A DNA stretch of 64,000 bases, from the NCBI GenBank assembly GCA_026647565.1, contig JAPKGU010000002.1, forward strand, positions 1 to 64,000, given 5' to 3'. Positions 38,766 to 48,645 of the stretch are shown here, in pieces. Both the position numbers and the translations under genes were made by a program. The notes beneath the pieces are model-generated. The model saw only the letters and a list, made by a program, of their open reading frames with translations, was not told the origin of the DNA and did no database searches. The stretch's first letter is position 1. Each line of letters begins with the position of its first letter. Source of the stretch: Phycisphaerales bacterium (lineage in GTDB: Bacteria; Planctomycetota; Phycisphaerae; Phycisphaerales; UBA1924).

Positions 38766-39440
38766 TCATTGCTTAGAAATACTTTGCACACACTCAGGCA
38801 CGTCGTTCCGTGGGCTGTTCACGCGCGTCGAAACCGGCTTGGCAAGCATCAGCTCCGGCGGAAAAGACCGGATCAGGTCGGACGCGTCCTCAACCTTCGG
38901 ATCCAGCCACCGGTCAGTATCCGACGCATCCAGGATCAGAGGCATCCGGTCGTGGATCTCGGCCATCATCTCGTTCGGCGTGGTCGTGATGATCGTGAAC
39001 GTCCGCACGATCTCGCCCTCCGGCGACGTCCACGACTCCCACAACCCGCCGAACATCAGCGGCCCCTCGTCCGATGACGTGATGTAGAACGGCTGCTTGG
39101 TCTTGCTCCCCTCCATCTTCTTCCACTCGTAGAACCCGCTCGCAGGCACCACGCACCGCCGCTTCCTGAACGCGACCCGGAACGCCGGCTTCGTCGCCAG
39201 CGTCTCCCCCCGCGCGTTGATCATCGTGTTGCCGATCGAGAGGTCCTTCGCCCAGGACGGCACCAATCCCCATCGCAACAGGTGCGCCGCTCGCCCGCCA
39301 TCGGGCGACGTACGCACCACCGGCGCCTCCTGCGTCGGCGCGATGTTGTACCTCCGCGGCAGATCAATCGGGTCCGACGTCAGCCGCAGCAGCCGATGCA
39401 ACTGCGCCCAGGTCAAGAGATGTGTGTACCGCCCGCACAT
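38766..39440 (-). CDS. yedK: SOS response-associated peptidase (SRAP / YedK / HMCES family)
   Basis: MCGRYTHLLTW (catalytic Cys2), YNIAPTQEAPVV, RWGLVPSWAKD, INARGETLATKPAFR, RRCVVPASGFYEWKK, HDRMPLIL. Confidence 0.92.
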   Translation of the reverse strand: MCGRYTHLLTWAQLHRLLRLTSDPIDLPRRYNIAPTQEAPVVRTSPDGGRAAHLLRWGLVPSWAKDLSIGNTMINARGETLATKPAFRVAFRKRRCVVPASGFYEWKKMEGSKTKQPFYITSSDEGPLMFGGLWESWTSPEGEIVRTFTIITTTPNEMMAEIHDRMPLILDASDTDRWLDPKVEDASDLIRSFPPELMLAKPVSTRVNSPRNDVPECVQSISKQ

Positions 39441-39681
39441 GCGCAGATAGCGTAGCCGATCGACCACGCGGCACGCCCTGCGCTCGCCGTGGCGAGCCGC
39501 CCGCCTCGCCAGCCACGAGGCCCGGCTTTTCCGCCCGAACGAACACGCTGCTTCATGAACATGGCAACACGCGTGGAACGCAATGCTCACAGGCGTGACG
39601 GATCGACATGGGCACACCCAACAGACGCAGTCAACGCCGACCATCCGCGCGAATGTCCAGCCCGCGAGAGGCCTCACCCGG

Positions 39682-41688
39682 CTACTTCGATGCCCTGCCA
39701 TACCACCTGTCGAGCACCAGCGTGCGATCCTGCGCGTGCGGCCTCCATACCTGCACGCGTGCCAAGCCATCCTCCATGAACTCGACACTGCCCTCCAGTG
39801 GCCATTGACCCGAAGAGCGGTGCTCCGTCAGGTGGACTTTGAACGATCCACCATCGCCCGCAGGCACGATGTCGCCTTCGAAGACGATCGCGTTCTCAGA
39901 ACCGAAGCTGGCAAGCGCCAGGCAACGCAAGGATCGCGTGCCCGTGTGGTGATACAGATAGATGTCCATCGCATGCGACGATGACGACCCGTCGTTGATC
40001 ACCTCGACGCGCGCGTAGATCGCGTCCGTGTGCGGAACATACTGGAACGTGGACCGTGTGCGGGACTCGACCTCAGCCCGTGCCGCATCTGGGCCGTCTC
40101 CGGCGGCACTCTCCCACGCCCGACCCAAGACCCTCTCAAGCGGGCGCATCAACTCGGAGGGCGTGCCGCCTCGCGTGACGAAGGGAACCCCCGCGCCATC
40201 GGCTCGCTCCGCCTCGGCGACACGCAGTCGATCCCACCCAGCCAACAGCTCATAGTCGTTCCCCGCCATCTCCGACAGGTCGTCGCGGTACCTGTCGGGC
40301 CCGACGAAAGTCCAACTGTCGCGGAGACTCCGAGGCCCGCCGATCTGATGCAGTGTGAACACACTCTCAGCCCGGTCTCGCTCAAACGTAGTTCTTCCCT
40401 CCCCCACTCCTCGCATGACCGAGCCCACGCTCAAGAGCCGAATCTCTCCGAACCCAGGGTGCCAGTAGTACGCGGTCATCGCGCTCCACGGGCTGCCGTC
40501 GGTCAGACTTCCCAGACGCATCGATCGGATCGACTGCTTGCCCGGGCCCCAGTGCCATGTGTCGTACGTGTCTCTCCCCGCGGCCGTAGTCATCTTCCAA
40601 CGCCCGCCGATGAGCCGCGAGAACGCCGCGAGCGGCTCGGCGCTCCATGGCCCGTCTCTCATCACGTTCACGAACCGCTCGCCCTCTCGCCGGAACAGCC
40701 CTCCCGAGCACCCGAGCCAGAGCGTGCCATTGCGGTCCTCGAAGAGATGCTGCACATGGCTGACGCTCAGACCGTCCGCCGCTCCGAACACTGTCAACCT
40801 CGCCCCGTCGAATCGCGTCACACCCGCGCCGAGCGTCGCGAACCACAAGTCGCCGCGCCGATCCTCCGTCACGTCCCAGACGCGGTCGATCCCGAGCCCG
40901 TCCTTGGCGGAGTACGTGCGCACCGTACCGCCGTCGATGCACGTCACGCCCCCGCCGTCGGTCCCCATCCAGATCCGTCCGCGCCGATCCGCATGCACGC
41001 ACAACACCTGATCGCTCCCGAGCCCATCGACGCTCGTGTAGCTCGCAAATGCCGCGCCGTCGTACTTGAACAAACCCGCACCATCGGTCGCAAACCAGAT
41101 GCTGCCGCTCTGATCCTGCGCCATGTCCAGGACCACGCCGGGACCGACAAGCGAACGACCGATCGGAGCCCTTGCCGCGGGCAACTCGAAGGGAACAAAG
41201 GCCTTCCCGTCAAAGCGACTCACACCGGCCAGCGTGCTGACCCAGATCGCACCCGAGCGATCAAGGAAGAGACTCCACACGTCGTTGTCGCGTGCGGCGT
41301 CGCCCAATCTGAACGTGGTGAACACGCCGTGCTCGAATCGGCTCACGCCACTGTCAGTGGCGATCCACACCGCCCCTCCCTGGTCCTGCGCGATGCCACG
41401 CACCGCCCTGCCCGCAAGACCCTCACGCGGACCGTAGAACATCAGCTCGCGGCCATCGAAGCGTCCAACGCCGTCGTCGTTGGTGCCGAGCCAGAGGTGC
41501 CCGTCGCGATCCTGAAAGACCCTGCGGACGTACGCGCTGACCTGTCCGCGTGCTTGGAACGACTCCGTCGGACTCATCATCGGCCCGCTCCACGGCTGGG
41601 CGTACGCCTCGGAACTCCCGGACGCAAGAGCAGTCGCCAAGACACAGGCGACCCACGCCGCGAAGGAGTGCTGGCTGAATGACCGCAT
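39682..41688 (-). CDS. Exported Reg_prop (two-component-regulator-type) beta-propeller protein without a kinase domain
   Basis: Signal peptide MRSFSQHSFAAWVACVLATALASGSSEAYA; repeats DRDGHLWLGTNDDGVGRFDG, DRSGAIWVSTLAGVSRFDG, DRRGRIWMGTDGGGVTCIDGG, DRRGDLWFATLGAGVTRFDG. Confidence 0.85.
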   Translation of the reverse strand: MRSFSQHSFAAWVACVLATALASGSSEAYAQPWSGPMMSPTESFQARGQVSAYVRRVFQDRDGHLWLGTNDDGVGRFDGRELMFYGPREGLAGRAVRGIAQDQGGAVWIATDSGVSRFEHGVFTTFRLGDAARDNDVWSLFLDRSGAIWVSTLAGVSRFDGKAFVPFELPAARAPIGRSLVGPGVVLDMAQDQSGSIWFATDGAGLFKYDGAAFASYTSVDGLGSDQVLCVHADRRGRIWMGTDGGGVTCIDGGTVRTYSAKDGLGIDRVWDVTEDRRGDLWFATLGAGVTRFDGARLTVFGAADGLSVSHVQHLFEDRNGTLWLGCSGGLFRREGERFVNVMRDGPWSAEPLAAFSRLIGGRWKMTTAAGRDTYDTWHWGPGKQSIRSMRLGSLTDGSPWSAMTAYYWHPGFGEIRLLSVGSVMRGVGEGRTTFERDRAESVFTLHQIGGPRSLRDSWTFVGPDRYRDDLSEMAGNDYELLAGWDRLRVAEAERADGAGVPFVTRGGTPSELMRPLERVLGRAWESAAGDGPDAARAEVESRTRSTFQYVPHTDAIYARVEVINDGSSSSHAMDIYLYHHTGTRSLRCLALASFGSENAIVFEGDIVPAGDGGSFKVHLTEHRSSGQWPLEGSVEFMEDGLARVQVWRPHAQDRTLVLDRWYGRASK

Positions 41689-42220
41689 GGCGAGACCTCC
41701 ATCGACGCGTGCCGAGTACCCATGGATCCACGCAGACGATGGGTTCACGCCAGAGATTGAACACACTGGACCGGAGCGCCGGGCGTATCCAGCATGTAAC
41801 ACCAGGAAGCACCTCGCCCGCTCACCCAACGCGGGAGTTCCCCATCACGCGAGCACCCGCGAGAGGCCGCTCGCCGAGCCGCGTCCATCAGCGTCCCGCT
41901 CCCCTGTCCGCACTCGGACCGCGTCCTCAGCCGCAGACCCACAGTCGCGACACCACGCACAGCACAGAGCCCCTCCAGATCGCAGGGCCACACCGGAGGG
42001 CTTGCTTGCTGAATCGGGATGCCGGGCTTCACGCACGCAACGCCAGTCGAGAGTCTCAATAACACCAAGTCCCCGACCAATGCGCGTGACGAAAGCGCTC
42101 CGACGGCTCTCAAGCGCTCCCCGGCTCCGGCCGATCCTCACGCCGGTTCGGCGGGAGGAAGCCAACATGAGTCGTGCCAGAGTGCGGCGCTCTCGCACGG
42201 TCCCGAGCAGGCGACCACCC

Positions 42221-42709
42221 ATGGCGGCAACCCATCATCACATCCAGGCGATCGTTGACGCCACACGCTCCGTCTGTGAGATGATGCTGCGTCTGCCCGT
42301 CTCCTTCACCTCGCCACGCCTCACATCGACCCAGTCGCACGATGTTCAGGGCATCGTCGGCCTCTCGGGCGACGCAACGGGATCCGTCACGATCGGCCTT
42401 GATCGGGCGAGCGCCGAAGCACTCGCGACGGCCCTGGTCGGCGCACCAATCAAGTGCGGCTCCTCCCACTGCGACGATGCCATCGGCGAGCTGACGAACC
42501 TGATCGTCGGCGCGGCCAAGACCCGCTTCCCGGAGCCAGACGTCCGAATCGGGTGCCCGCGCGTCGAGTCGCCCTCAACGCGATCGAACGGCTCTCCGGA
42601 CGGGGCGCAGGTCACGGCGTTCTCCTGCAGCATCGGCGATGCCACCATGCACATCGAAGTCGCACTGCGTTCACTCAAGCCGCTTGCTGCCGACCCGCAC
42701 GCCGCCTGA
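42221..42709 (+). CDS. cheX: CheX-like chemotaxis phosphatase (start could be upstream at 42167)
   Basis: GIVGLSGDATGSVTIGLDRASAEALATALVG...DDAIGELTNLIVGAAKTRF. Confidence 0.8.
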   Translation: MAATHHHIQAIVDATRSVCEMMLRLPVSFTSPRLTSTQSHDVQGIVGLSGDATGSVTIGLDRASAEALATALVGAPIKCGSSHCDDAIGELTNLIVGAAKTRFPEPDVRIGCPRVESPSTRSNGSPDGAQVTAFSCSIGDATMHIEVALRSLKPLAADPHAA

Positions 42710-42726
42710 TCAGGAGCAGAGAACAC

Positions 42727-43110
42727 ATGCGCGTACTCATCATCGACGACAGCAAGACCATGCGCAGCATCGTGAAGTCCGTGATCGAACCACTCGGTGC
42801 CACCGCGATCGAGGAGGCTGGCGACGGCAAGGAAGCGCTCGAACGCGCCGCAGCGTTCAGACCCGACCTCGTGCTGGTGGACTGGAACATGCCCATCATG
42901 TCAGGGCTTGAGTTCGTCGTGGCGTTCAGAGCCACAGGCAGCAAGACGCCCGTCATCATGGTCACCACCGAGGCCGAGAAGCCGCGCGTGATCGAGGCCA
43001 TCAAGGCCGGCGTCAACAACTATGCAATCAAACCCTTCACCCCCGCCGGCCTGACCCAGATCATCGAGAGCACGCTGGCAAAGGCTCGGAGCGGAGCCAG
43101 AGCGGCTTGA
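42727..43110 (+). CDS. cheY: CheY-like response regulator
   Basis: MRVLIIDDSKTMRSIVKSVIE...LVLVDWNMPIMSGLEF...PVIMVTTEAEK...NNYAIKPFTPAGL. Confidence 0.92.
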   Translation: MRVLIIDDSKTMRSIVKSVIEPLGATAIEEAGDGKEALERAAAFRPDLVLVDWNMPIMSGLEFVVAFRATGSKTPVIMVTTEAEKPRVIEAIKAGVNNYAIKPFTPAGLTQIIESTLAKARSGARAA

Positions 43111-43284
43111 TGAGGCCGAGCAATCACCGTCGCTCGTGCGGCGCGGATACGCCGCACGCTTGCCGAGAGGCCCGTGGCACTCGGCGTGCCTGACGGCGCA
43201 CGCCCGCCGACCCCTCAGTCCCATTTCCCCGACACGCAATCAGCGCCTCCAGAAGACACGGAGTGTTCGACGGATCGGAGCCCG

Positions 43285-44379
43285 ATGATGCCGACTCCCA
43301 GCTCAGACGCACAGAAGGGTCGCCATCACGTGCATCGGCGCGCCGTGACCCGTCACGATTGCGCAGTCGAGGCGACCATGATCGCGTTGGACGGCAGCGG
43401 CGTCTCTGTCAAGGCCAGCATCGTCAACGTGGGTGAGGGTGGTGCCATGGTCAGGACGCACGCGGACGTGCTTCCCGGCCAGCGTTGGTGCCTCGCTCTG
43501 ACGCTTCCCGACGGCTCGAGGCACACCGCGTGCACCATCGTCCGCCGTGTCCGTGCGCACGAGGGCTCACGGCTCGCCGGACTCCAGTTCACACTCGACC
43601 CGTCGATCCTGCTCGCGATCGGTGTCCGCTGCGAGTCCCTCCGGGAGGACAGCCAGCTGCTCAGATCAGCAACGCCCCCGAGCTGGTCGCGCTCCCGAGG
43701 CGTCCAGGTCGCCCATCCGGTCCGCGTCAAGTCCCTCATTGCCTCCTGCCTCCACTCGACCGCCGATCTGACCATCGACGAACTCTGCATCGACTCGGAC
43801 CTGGACGTGCAGGGGCAGGTGATCGCCGACAGCGCCTGCATCATCGGCGGCACAACGCACGCCCTCAGCAGGATCTCGGTGGCGGAACTCGGCTCCCCGG
43901 ATGTGCGCCGCACCATCGTCGTCCTGGGTCGTTCCGAGATCATGCACACCATGATTCACGCCGCAGAGTGCGCGATCTCTCGCCTGCGGGAACAAGCCGA
44001 CGGCGGAGCAAAGCGACTCGCCGAGATGAGCGATCAGCAGGCAGAGGCACTCTCCGCTGCCGACCGCGAAGCGATCATGATCATGCGATTCGACCGTGAG
44101 GCCGCTGAGACCCAGATTGCAAGGATCGAACATAACAGTTCAATTGTGCGCCAGAGAGAGAACGCACTCCGGACCTGCGAGCTCCGCGTAGGACGCGCCA
44201 TCTACCCGGGTGTCGAATTAACCGCCGGCCAGCACACCGCGCGTTTCACGACGACCGTACAGGGCCCACTCATCGTCACCCTGGGGGCATCCGGAGATCT
44301 CGTGCTCGCGCCCGAAGGGGACGGCCGCGCAGCGATTGCCCCGACCGAGGTGGCGACCGTCACCCGCGCCGCCGCGTGA
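43285..44379 (+). CDS. PilZ-domain protein with C-terminal FapA (DUF342)-like region
   Basis: RHHVHRRAVTRHDCAVEATMIALDGSGVSVKASIVNVGEGGAMVRTHADVLPG (PilZ); C-terminal DIQGQVIADSACIIGGTTHA-type polymer-like segment, coiled coil, and VGRAIYPGVELTAGQ, as in FapA proteins. Confidence 0.65.
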   Translation: MMPTPSSDAQKGRHHVHRRAVTRHDCAVEATMIALDGSGVSVKASIVNVGEGGAMVRTHADVLPGQRWCLALTLPDGSRHTACTIVRRVRAHEGSRLAGLQFTLDPSILLAIGVRCESLREDSQLLRSATPPSWSRSRGVQVAHPVRVKSLIASCLHSTADLTIDELCIDSDLDVQGQVIADSACIIGGTTHALSRISVAELGSPDVRRTIVVLGRSEIMHTMIHAAECAISRLREQADGGAKRLAEMSDQQAEALSAADREAIMIMRFDREAAETQIARIEHNSSIVRQRENALRTCELRVGRAIYPGVELTAGQHTARFTTTVQGPLIVTLGASGDLVLAPEGDGRAAIAPTEVATVTRAAA

Positions 44380-44464
44380 CGCCCCAAGTCGCGTCTCTGG
44401 CTCAAGTAGCCCCGCACACGCTCCGATTCAAGGCACCTGCTCCAGCCCCCACTCGAGAGAGCTC

Positions 44465-47062
44465 GTGCGCGCGGACTCAATTCTAGATGTGTTGTCGAAG
44501 AAGGTCGTCCTCGTCGAAGAGGACGATCTGACGCTGCTCGTCGAGATCCACGATCACCTCGCGCAGCTGCGATCTGGCCTCGACGGCCCCACAGCCCATC
44601 CGGCACTCGAAGCCTTGGCGCACGCCGAGTCACTCACCGAGAAGCTCATCCAGCGATCCGCCGATGACGCCGCCGCGACGCTCAGGGACCTGCGAACTCG
44701 CGTCGATGCGATCCAGCGGGCGCTCGGCGCTGCAGCGGGTCCGGCGCCCGCAACCCTCAGCTCACAGGCGTCCGATGGACCCGCCGTCGCGCAGGCCGAC
44801 CACACCGGTCTTCTGAGCACATGGCTTGCCGACTGCACTCATGCTCTCAACGCCCTCGAAGAGACACTTCTCGCGATCGAGTCCGGCGTTGAGGTCGAGT
44901 CACACCTGACCGAGACACGGCGAAAGCTCCACACCCTCAAGGGCGAGTGCGGCGTCCTCTCGCTTCACACCGCCCAGTCCGTCCTCCACCAGGCCGAGAG
45001 CGCGGTCGACTGTGCCGGCTCCGCGCCGCCAGGGGAGACCACGGACGCCCTCTTGGCCGTGGTCGACTGGATGCGTGCGTACGCAGACCGGCTCGGCGAG
45101 GCGGCGAACGCCGCGCCTCCCGATCCGGACGCCCTTCTGGCCCGGCTCCGCACCATCCCGGCAGGGGCGAGACCGTTCGCCCAGGCCCCCGAGCGCCCCC
45201 CAGAGTCGCACAGTGCCAACGCCCCGGAAGACGCTCCGCAACCGACGGAAGCATCCGGCCGGCAAGGAGCGCACGTCTCCTTCACGGTCGATCCGAGTAT
45301 GGTGGACACCCTCGGCGAGTTCCTCGGCGAGGCACGCGAGCACCTCTCCAGGGCGGAGCAGGCGTTGCTCGAGCTTGAGCAGCAGCCCGGCGAACAAGAG
45401 CTGCTGAACACAGTGTTCCGTGCGTTCCACACGATCAAGGGCGTGGCCGGCTTCATGAATCTAGGCCCCGTCGTCTCGCTCGCGCACAGCGTCGAGTTCC
45501 TCCTCGACGCCGCCCGCGCCGGAAAGCTCGCGCTCCAACCCGAGCACCTGAGTGTCGTGCTCCAGGGCAGAGACCTCATGGACCACATGCTCTCCATGAT
45601 GGCCGGCGACGCGGTGCCGCCGATCGAGATCGCCACGTTGAACGCGCTCGTGGCCGCCATCGAGTCGCTGGCCAGCGGCACGCCCTCCACAGTCCCCGTG
45701 CCCGTCAGTCGGGACACCCACTCGGACATGACCCCGCCTCCGCCGGAGTCCGCCGGGGACGAATCGCCGACCATGCCCACCGCCCGGCAGCCCGGTGCAT
45801 CACCGTCCTCGCCACCAACCGTGGCCAGGCAGGATGTTCGCCGCGCGGACCAGACCGTGAAGGTCAGCACATCCCGAATGGACGCGCTCGTCGACATGGT
45901 CGGTGAACTGGTCATCGGATACCAGATGATCGCGCAGGATCCCGCGATCCAGACCATCGCCGAGCAGAGATCGCAGCGCAATCTGGCGATGGTGGGCAAG
46001 ATCATCCGCGACCTCCAGGAGGTCTCCATGTCGCTCCGAATGGTCCCGATCAAGGGGGCCTTCCAGCGCATGGCGCGCCTCGTCCGGGACGTCTCCGCCA
46101 AGACCGGGAAGCGAATCGAGTTCCGGAGCGAAGGAGACGACGTCGAGCTTGATCGAAACGTCGTCGAGGAGATCGCGGACCCGCTCGTTCACATGGTGCG
46201 CAACGCCTGCGACCACGGAGTCGAGGCCGCCGACCAGCGCCGCGCGGCTGGGAAGCCCGAGTCCGGTCGCATCACGCTCAGGGCCTTTCACTCCGGCGGC
46301 TGCATCGTGGTGGAGATCGAAGACGACGGCCGCGGCCTCTCTCGAGACAGAATCCTGGCCAAGGCCATCGAGAAAGGCATCTACGCACCTGATCGCCCGA
46401 TCGCCGAGATCTCGGACGCAGAGGTCTTCGACCTCGTCTTTCTCCCCGGGTTCTCAACGGCGGAGAAGGTGACGGACATCAGCGGTCGCGGCGTGGGCAT
46501 GGACGTCGTACGCCGCAACATCGAGGCCCTCCGCGGGAAGGTCGAGATTCGCTCGACGCTCGGCAAGGGCACCGTCTTCTCCATGCGCCTCCCCCTCACC
46601 ATGGCCATCATCGACGGAATGGTCGTTCGGGTCGGCTGCGAGCGCTTTGTCATCCCGACCCTCTCGATCGAGCGGACCATCATCCCGAAGCCCCAGGACC
46701 TCCACACCGTGGCCGGCTACGCCGAGATGGCCCTCGTCCGCGGCGATCTCCTGCCGATCGATGACCTGGCCGCGTGCCTGGGACGCGGTCAGACCGCAAC
46801 TCCCGCGCAGTCGCGTGTTCTGGTCATCGTCGAGACGAAGGGTGGCGGCGCCGGGTCGCGGGCGTGCCTCGCTGTTGACGAGATCATCGGACAGCAGCAA
46901 GTCGTCATCAAGAGCCTCGGAGACGCCGCGCCGCACGTGCCCGGCGTCTCGGGCGGCGCCATCCTCGGCGACGGCCGCGTCGCGCTGATCCTCGACATCG
47001 CCGGCGTGCTGAGAGGAGCGATCGCCGCGGCCGGACAGCCCTCCAAGGAGATCGCTCAATGA
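44465..47062 (+). CDS. cheA: CheA chemotaxis histidine kinase (GTG start likely near 44465)
   Basis: Two HPt-like segments (LHTLKGECGVLSLHT; FHTIKGVAGFMNLGPVVSLAHSVE), LVDMVGELVIGYQM, DPLVHMVRNACDHGVE, GRGVGMDVVRRNIEALRGKVEI, CheW-like C-terminus. Confidence 0.92.
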   Translation: MRADSILDVLSKKVVLVEEDDLTLLVEIHDHLAQLRSGLDGPTAHPALEALAHAESLTEKLIQRSADDAAATLRDLRTRVDAIQRALGAAAGPAPATLSSQASDGPAVAQADHTGLLSTWLADCTHALNALEETLLAIESGVEVESHLTETRRKLHTLKGECGVLSLHTAQSVLHQAESAVDCAGSAPPGETTDALLAVVDWMRAYADRLGEAANAAPPDPDALLARLRTIPAGARPFAQAPERPPESHSANAPEDAPQPTEASGRQGAHVSFTVDPSMVDTLGEFLGEAREHLSRAEQALLELEQQPGEQELLNTVFRAFHTIKGVAGFMNLGPVVSLAHSVEFLLDAARAGKLALQPEHLSVVLQGRDLMDHMLSMMAGDAVPPIEIATLNALVAAIESLASGTPSTVPVPVSRDTHSDMTPPPPESAGDESPTMPTARQPGASPSSPPTVARQDVRRADQTVKVSTSRMDALVDMVGELVIGYQMIAQDPAIQTIAEQRSQRNLAMVGKIIRDLQEVSMSLRMVPIKGAFQRMARLVRDVSAKTGKRIEFRSEGDDVELDRNVVEEIADPLVHMVRNACDHGVEAADQRRAAGKPESGRITLRAFHSGGCIVVEIEDDGRGLSRDRILAKAIEKGIYAPDRPIAEISDAEVFDLVFLPGFSTAEKVTDISGRGVGMDVVRRNIEALRGKVEIRSTLGKGTVFSMRLPLTMAIIDGMVVRVGCERFVIPTLSIERTIIPKPQDLHTVAGYAEMALVRGDLLPIDDLAACLGRGQTATPAQSRVLVIVETKGGGAGSRACLAVDEIIGQQQVVIKSLGDAAPHVPGVSGGAILGDGRVALILDIAGVLRGAIAAAGQPSKEIAQ

Positions 47063-47571
47063 ACACCTCCGCATCGGTCGCTTCTATACGCCACCACGAT
47101 CGGGCAGGCGGGCAACGCGACAAGTTCCTGACCTTCTGCCTCGGTCGCGAGGAATACGGCCTGCCGATCCTCGTGGTCCGCGAGATCATCGGCGTGATCG
47201 ACATCACACCGCTCCCGAGGACTCCGGCCCACGTCAAGGGCATCATCAACCTCCGCGGGAAGATCATTCCCGTCATCGACCTGCGCGCCCGATTCGACCT
47301 TCCCCCTGTCGCGTACACGTCCAACACGTGCATCATCGTCGTGGAGAACACCGGTGCCGCTGGCGTTGTGACGCAGCTCGGAATCGTCGTCGACGCGGTC
47401 AGCGAAGTCCTCGACATCGACCAGAACTCCATCGAAGCCTCGCCGTCCTTCGGCGTCGCGATCCCCCAGTCGTACATCCTCGGGATGGGCAAGCTGAGGG
47501 AACGCGTCATCATCCTGCTCGACATCAACAGCGTCGGATCGATGCGGACGAGCGAGGATGCCGCGGCATGA
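47059..47571 (+). CDS. cheW: CheW chemotaxis coupling protein
   Basis: KFLTFCLGREEYGLPILVVREIIGVIDITPLPRTPAHVKGIINLRGKIIPVIDLRARF. Confidence 0.93.
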   Translation: MNTSASVASIRHHDRAGGQRDKFLTFCLGREEYGLPILVVREIIGVIDITPLPRTPAHVKGIINLRGKIIPVIDLRARFDLPPVAYTSNTCIIVVENTGAAGVVTQLGIVVDAVSEVLDIDQNSIEASPSFGVAIPQSYILGMGKLRERVIILLDINSVGSMRTSEDAAA

Positions 47572-48590
47572 GCTTCCTCCTCGGTCATCGCACCTCCACG
47601 CCCACCCGCCGAGCTGCCGGAGCGATCGGCGCGCTCGCCGCCAGCTCGCTGCCGATCCTCGCTCCCGCACCGTCCGCGCTCGCGATCTCGGCCCTTCCCG
47701 GCTCCGCTTCGCTCCAGCCAGAGACCTCCGATCCGCGCTCGGCCGCGTCCGATCCTTCCGCCGAGGCGCCACGAAGCCAGGTGTCGGAACCCGAAAGGGC
47801 CCGGCCGTCCGATCCCACGCCATCGCGCCTCCATCTCACCGCCGGAACCGATGTGGTCAGCGCGTACTACTTCCGAGGCATCCGCCAGGAGGACAGCGGC
47901 CTCATCGTCCAGCCGTACGCCGACTTCTCGCTCGATGTCCGTCGAACCGACTCAGCGACTATCTCATTCAAGCTGGGCACCTGGAACTCTCTTCATGGCC
48001 AGGCCACGTCCGCCGGCACCGACGACGATGCGACCGAACACTGGTACGAGGCCGACGTCTACGCCGGCGCTGGGGCCGTGATCGGCAAGTGGACGCTCGA
48101 CGCACGCTACACGTGGTATCTCAGCCCGAGCGATGCATTCGGCACGGTGGAGGAAGTCAGCTTCGGCGTCGCCTTCGACGACTCGGGGCATCTGGGTCGC
48201 TGGTCACTCCGACCGAGCGCGACGCTCGCGATCGAGACCGGCCCGCACGCCGCAGACGGAAGGCGCAACGGTGCGTACCTCCAGCTCGGCATCGCTCCCG
48301 GACTCACGCTCTCCGCCGGACGCATCGAGTCCATCGCAGTCGCCTTCCCCGCGCAGGTCGGCCTCAGTCTGTCGAACTACTACGAGGGCAGCGACGAGGA
48401 GAACGACACGTTCGGATACGCGTCGGTCGGCATCAGAGCCACCGTGCCCATACCGATCGGTCACTCATGGGGCCACTGGTCCTTCTACGGCGCGGCCCAG
48501 GGACTGCTCCTGGGCGACGCCGCGCGGAGTTTCAACGACGGCGACTCGGCCGAGCTGATCGGCTCTGTCGGTGTCTCGGTCTCTTTCTGA
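47568..48590 (+). CDS. Outer-membrane beta-barrel-like protein (TorF-like putative porin)
   Basis: Signal-like N-terminus; [35 protein letters not shown]... alternating beta-strand pattern ending GSVGVSVSF (C-terminal aromatic). Confidence 0.6.
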   Translation: MSFLLGHRTSTPTRRAAGAIGALAASSLPILAPAPSALAISALPGSASLQPETSDPRSAASDPSAEAPRSQVSEPERARPSDPTPSRLHLTAGTDVVSAYYFRGIRQEDSGLIVQPYADFSLDVRRTDSATISFKLGTWNSLHGQATSAGTDDDATEHWYEADVYAGAGAVIGKWTLDARYTWYLSPSDAFGTVEEVSFGVAFDDSGHLGRWSLRPSATLAIETGPHAADGRRNGAYLQLGIAPGLTLSAGRIESIAVAFPAQVGLSLSNYYEGSDEENDTFGYASVGIRATVPIPIGHSWGHWSFYGAAQGLLLGDAARSFNDGDSAELIGSVGVSVSF

Positions 48591-48645
48591 ACCATTCACA
48601 CACATCAAGGACACCCGACAACTTTCACTCTCAAGAGGTGTGCAC

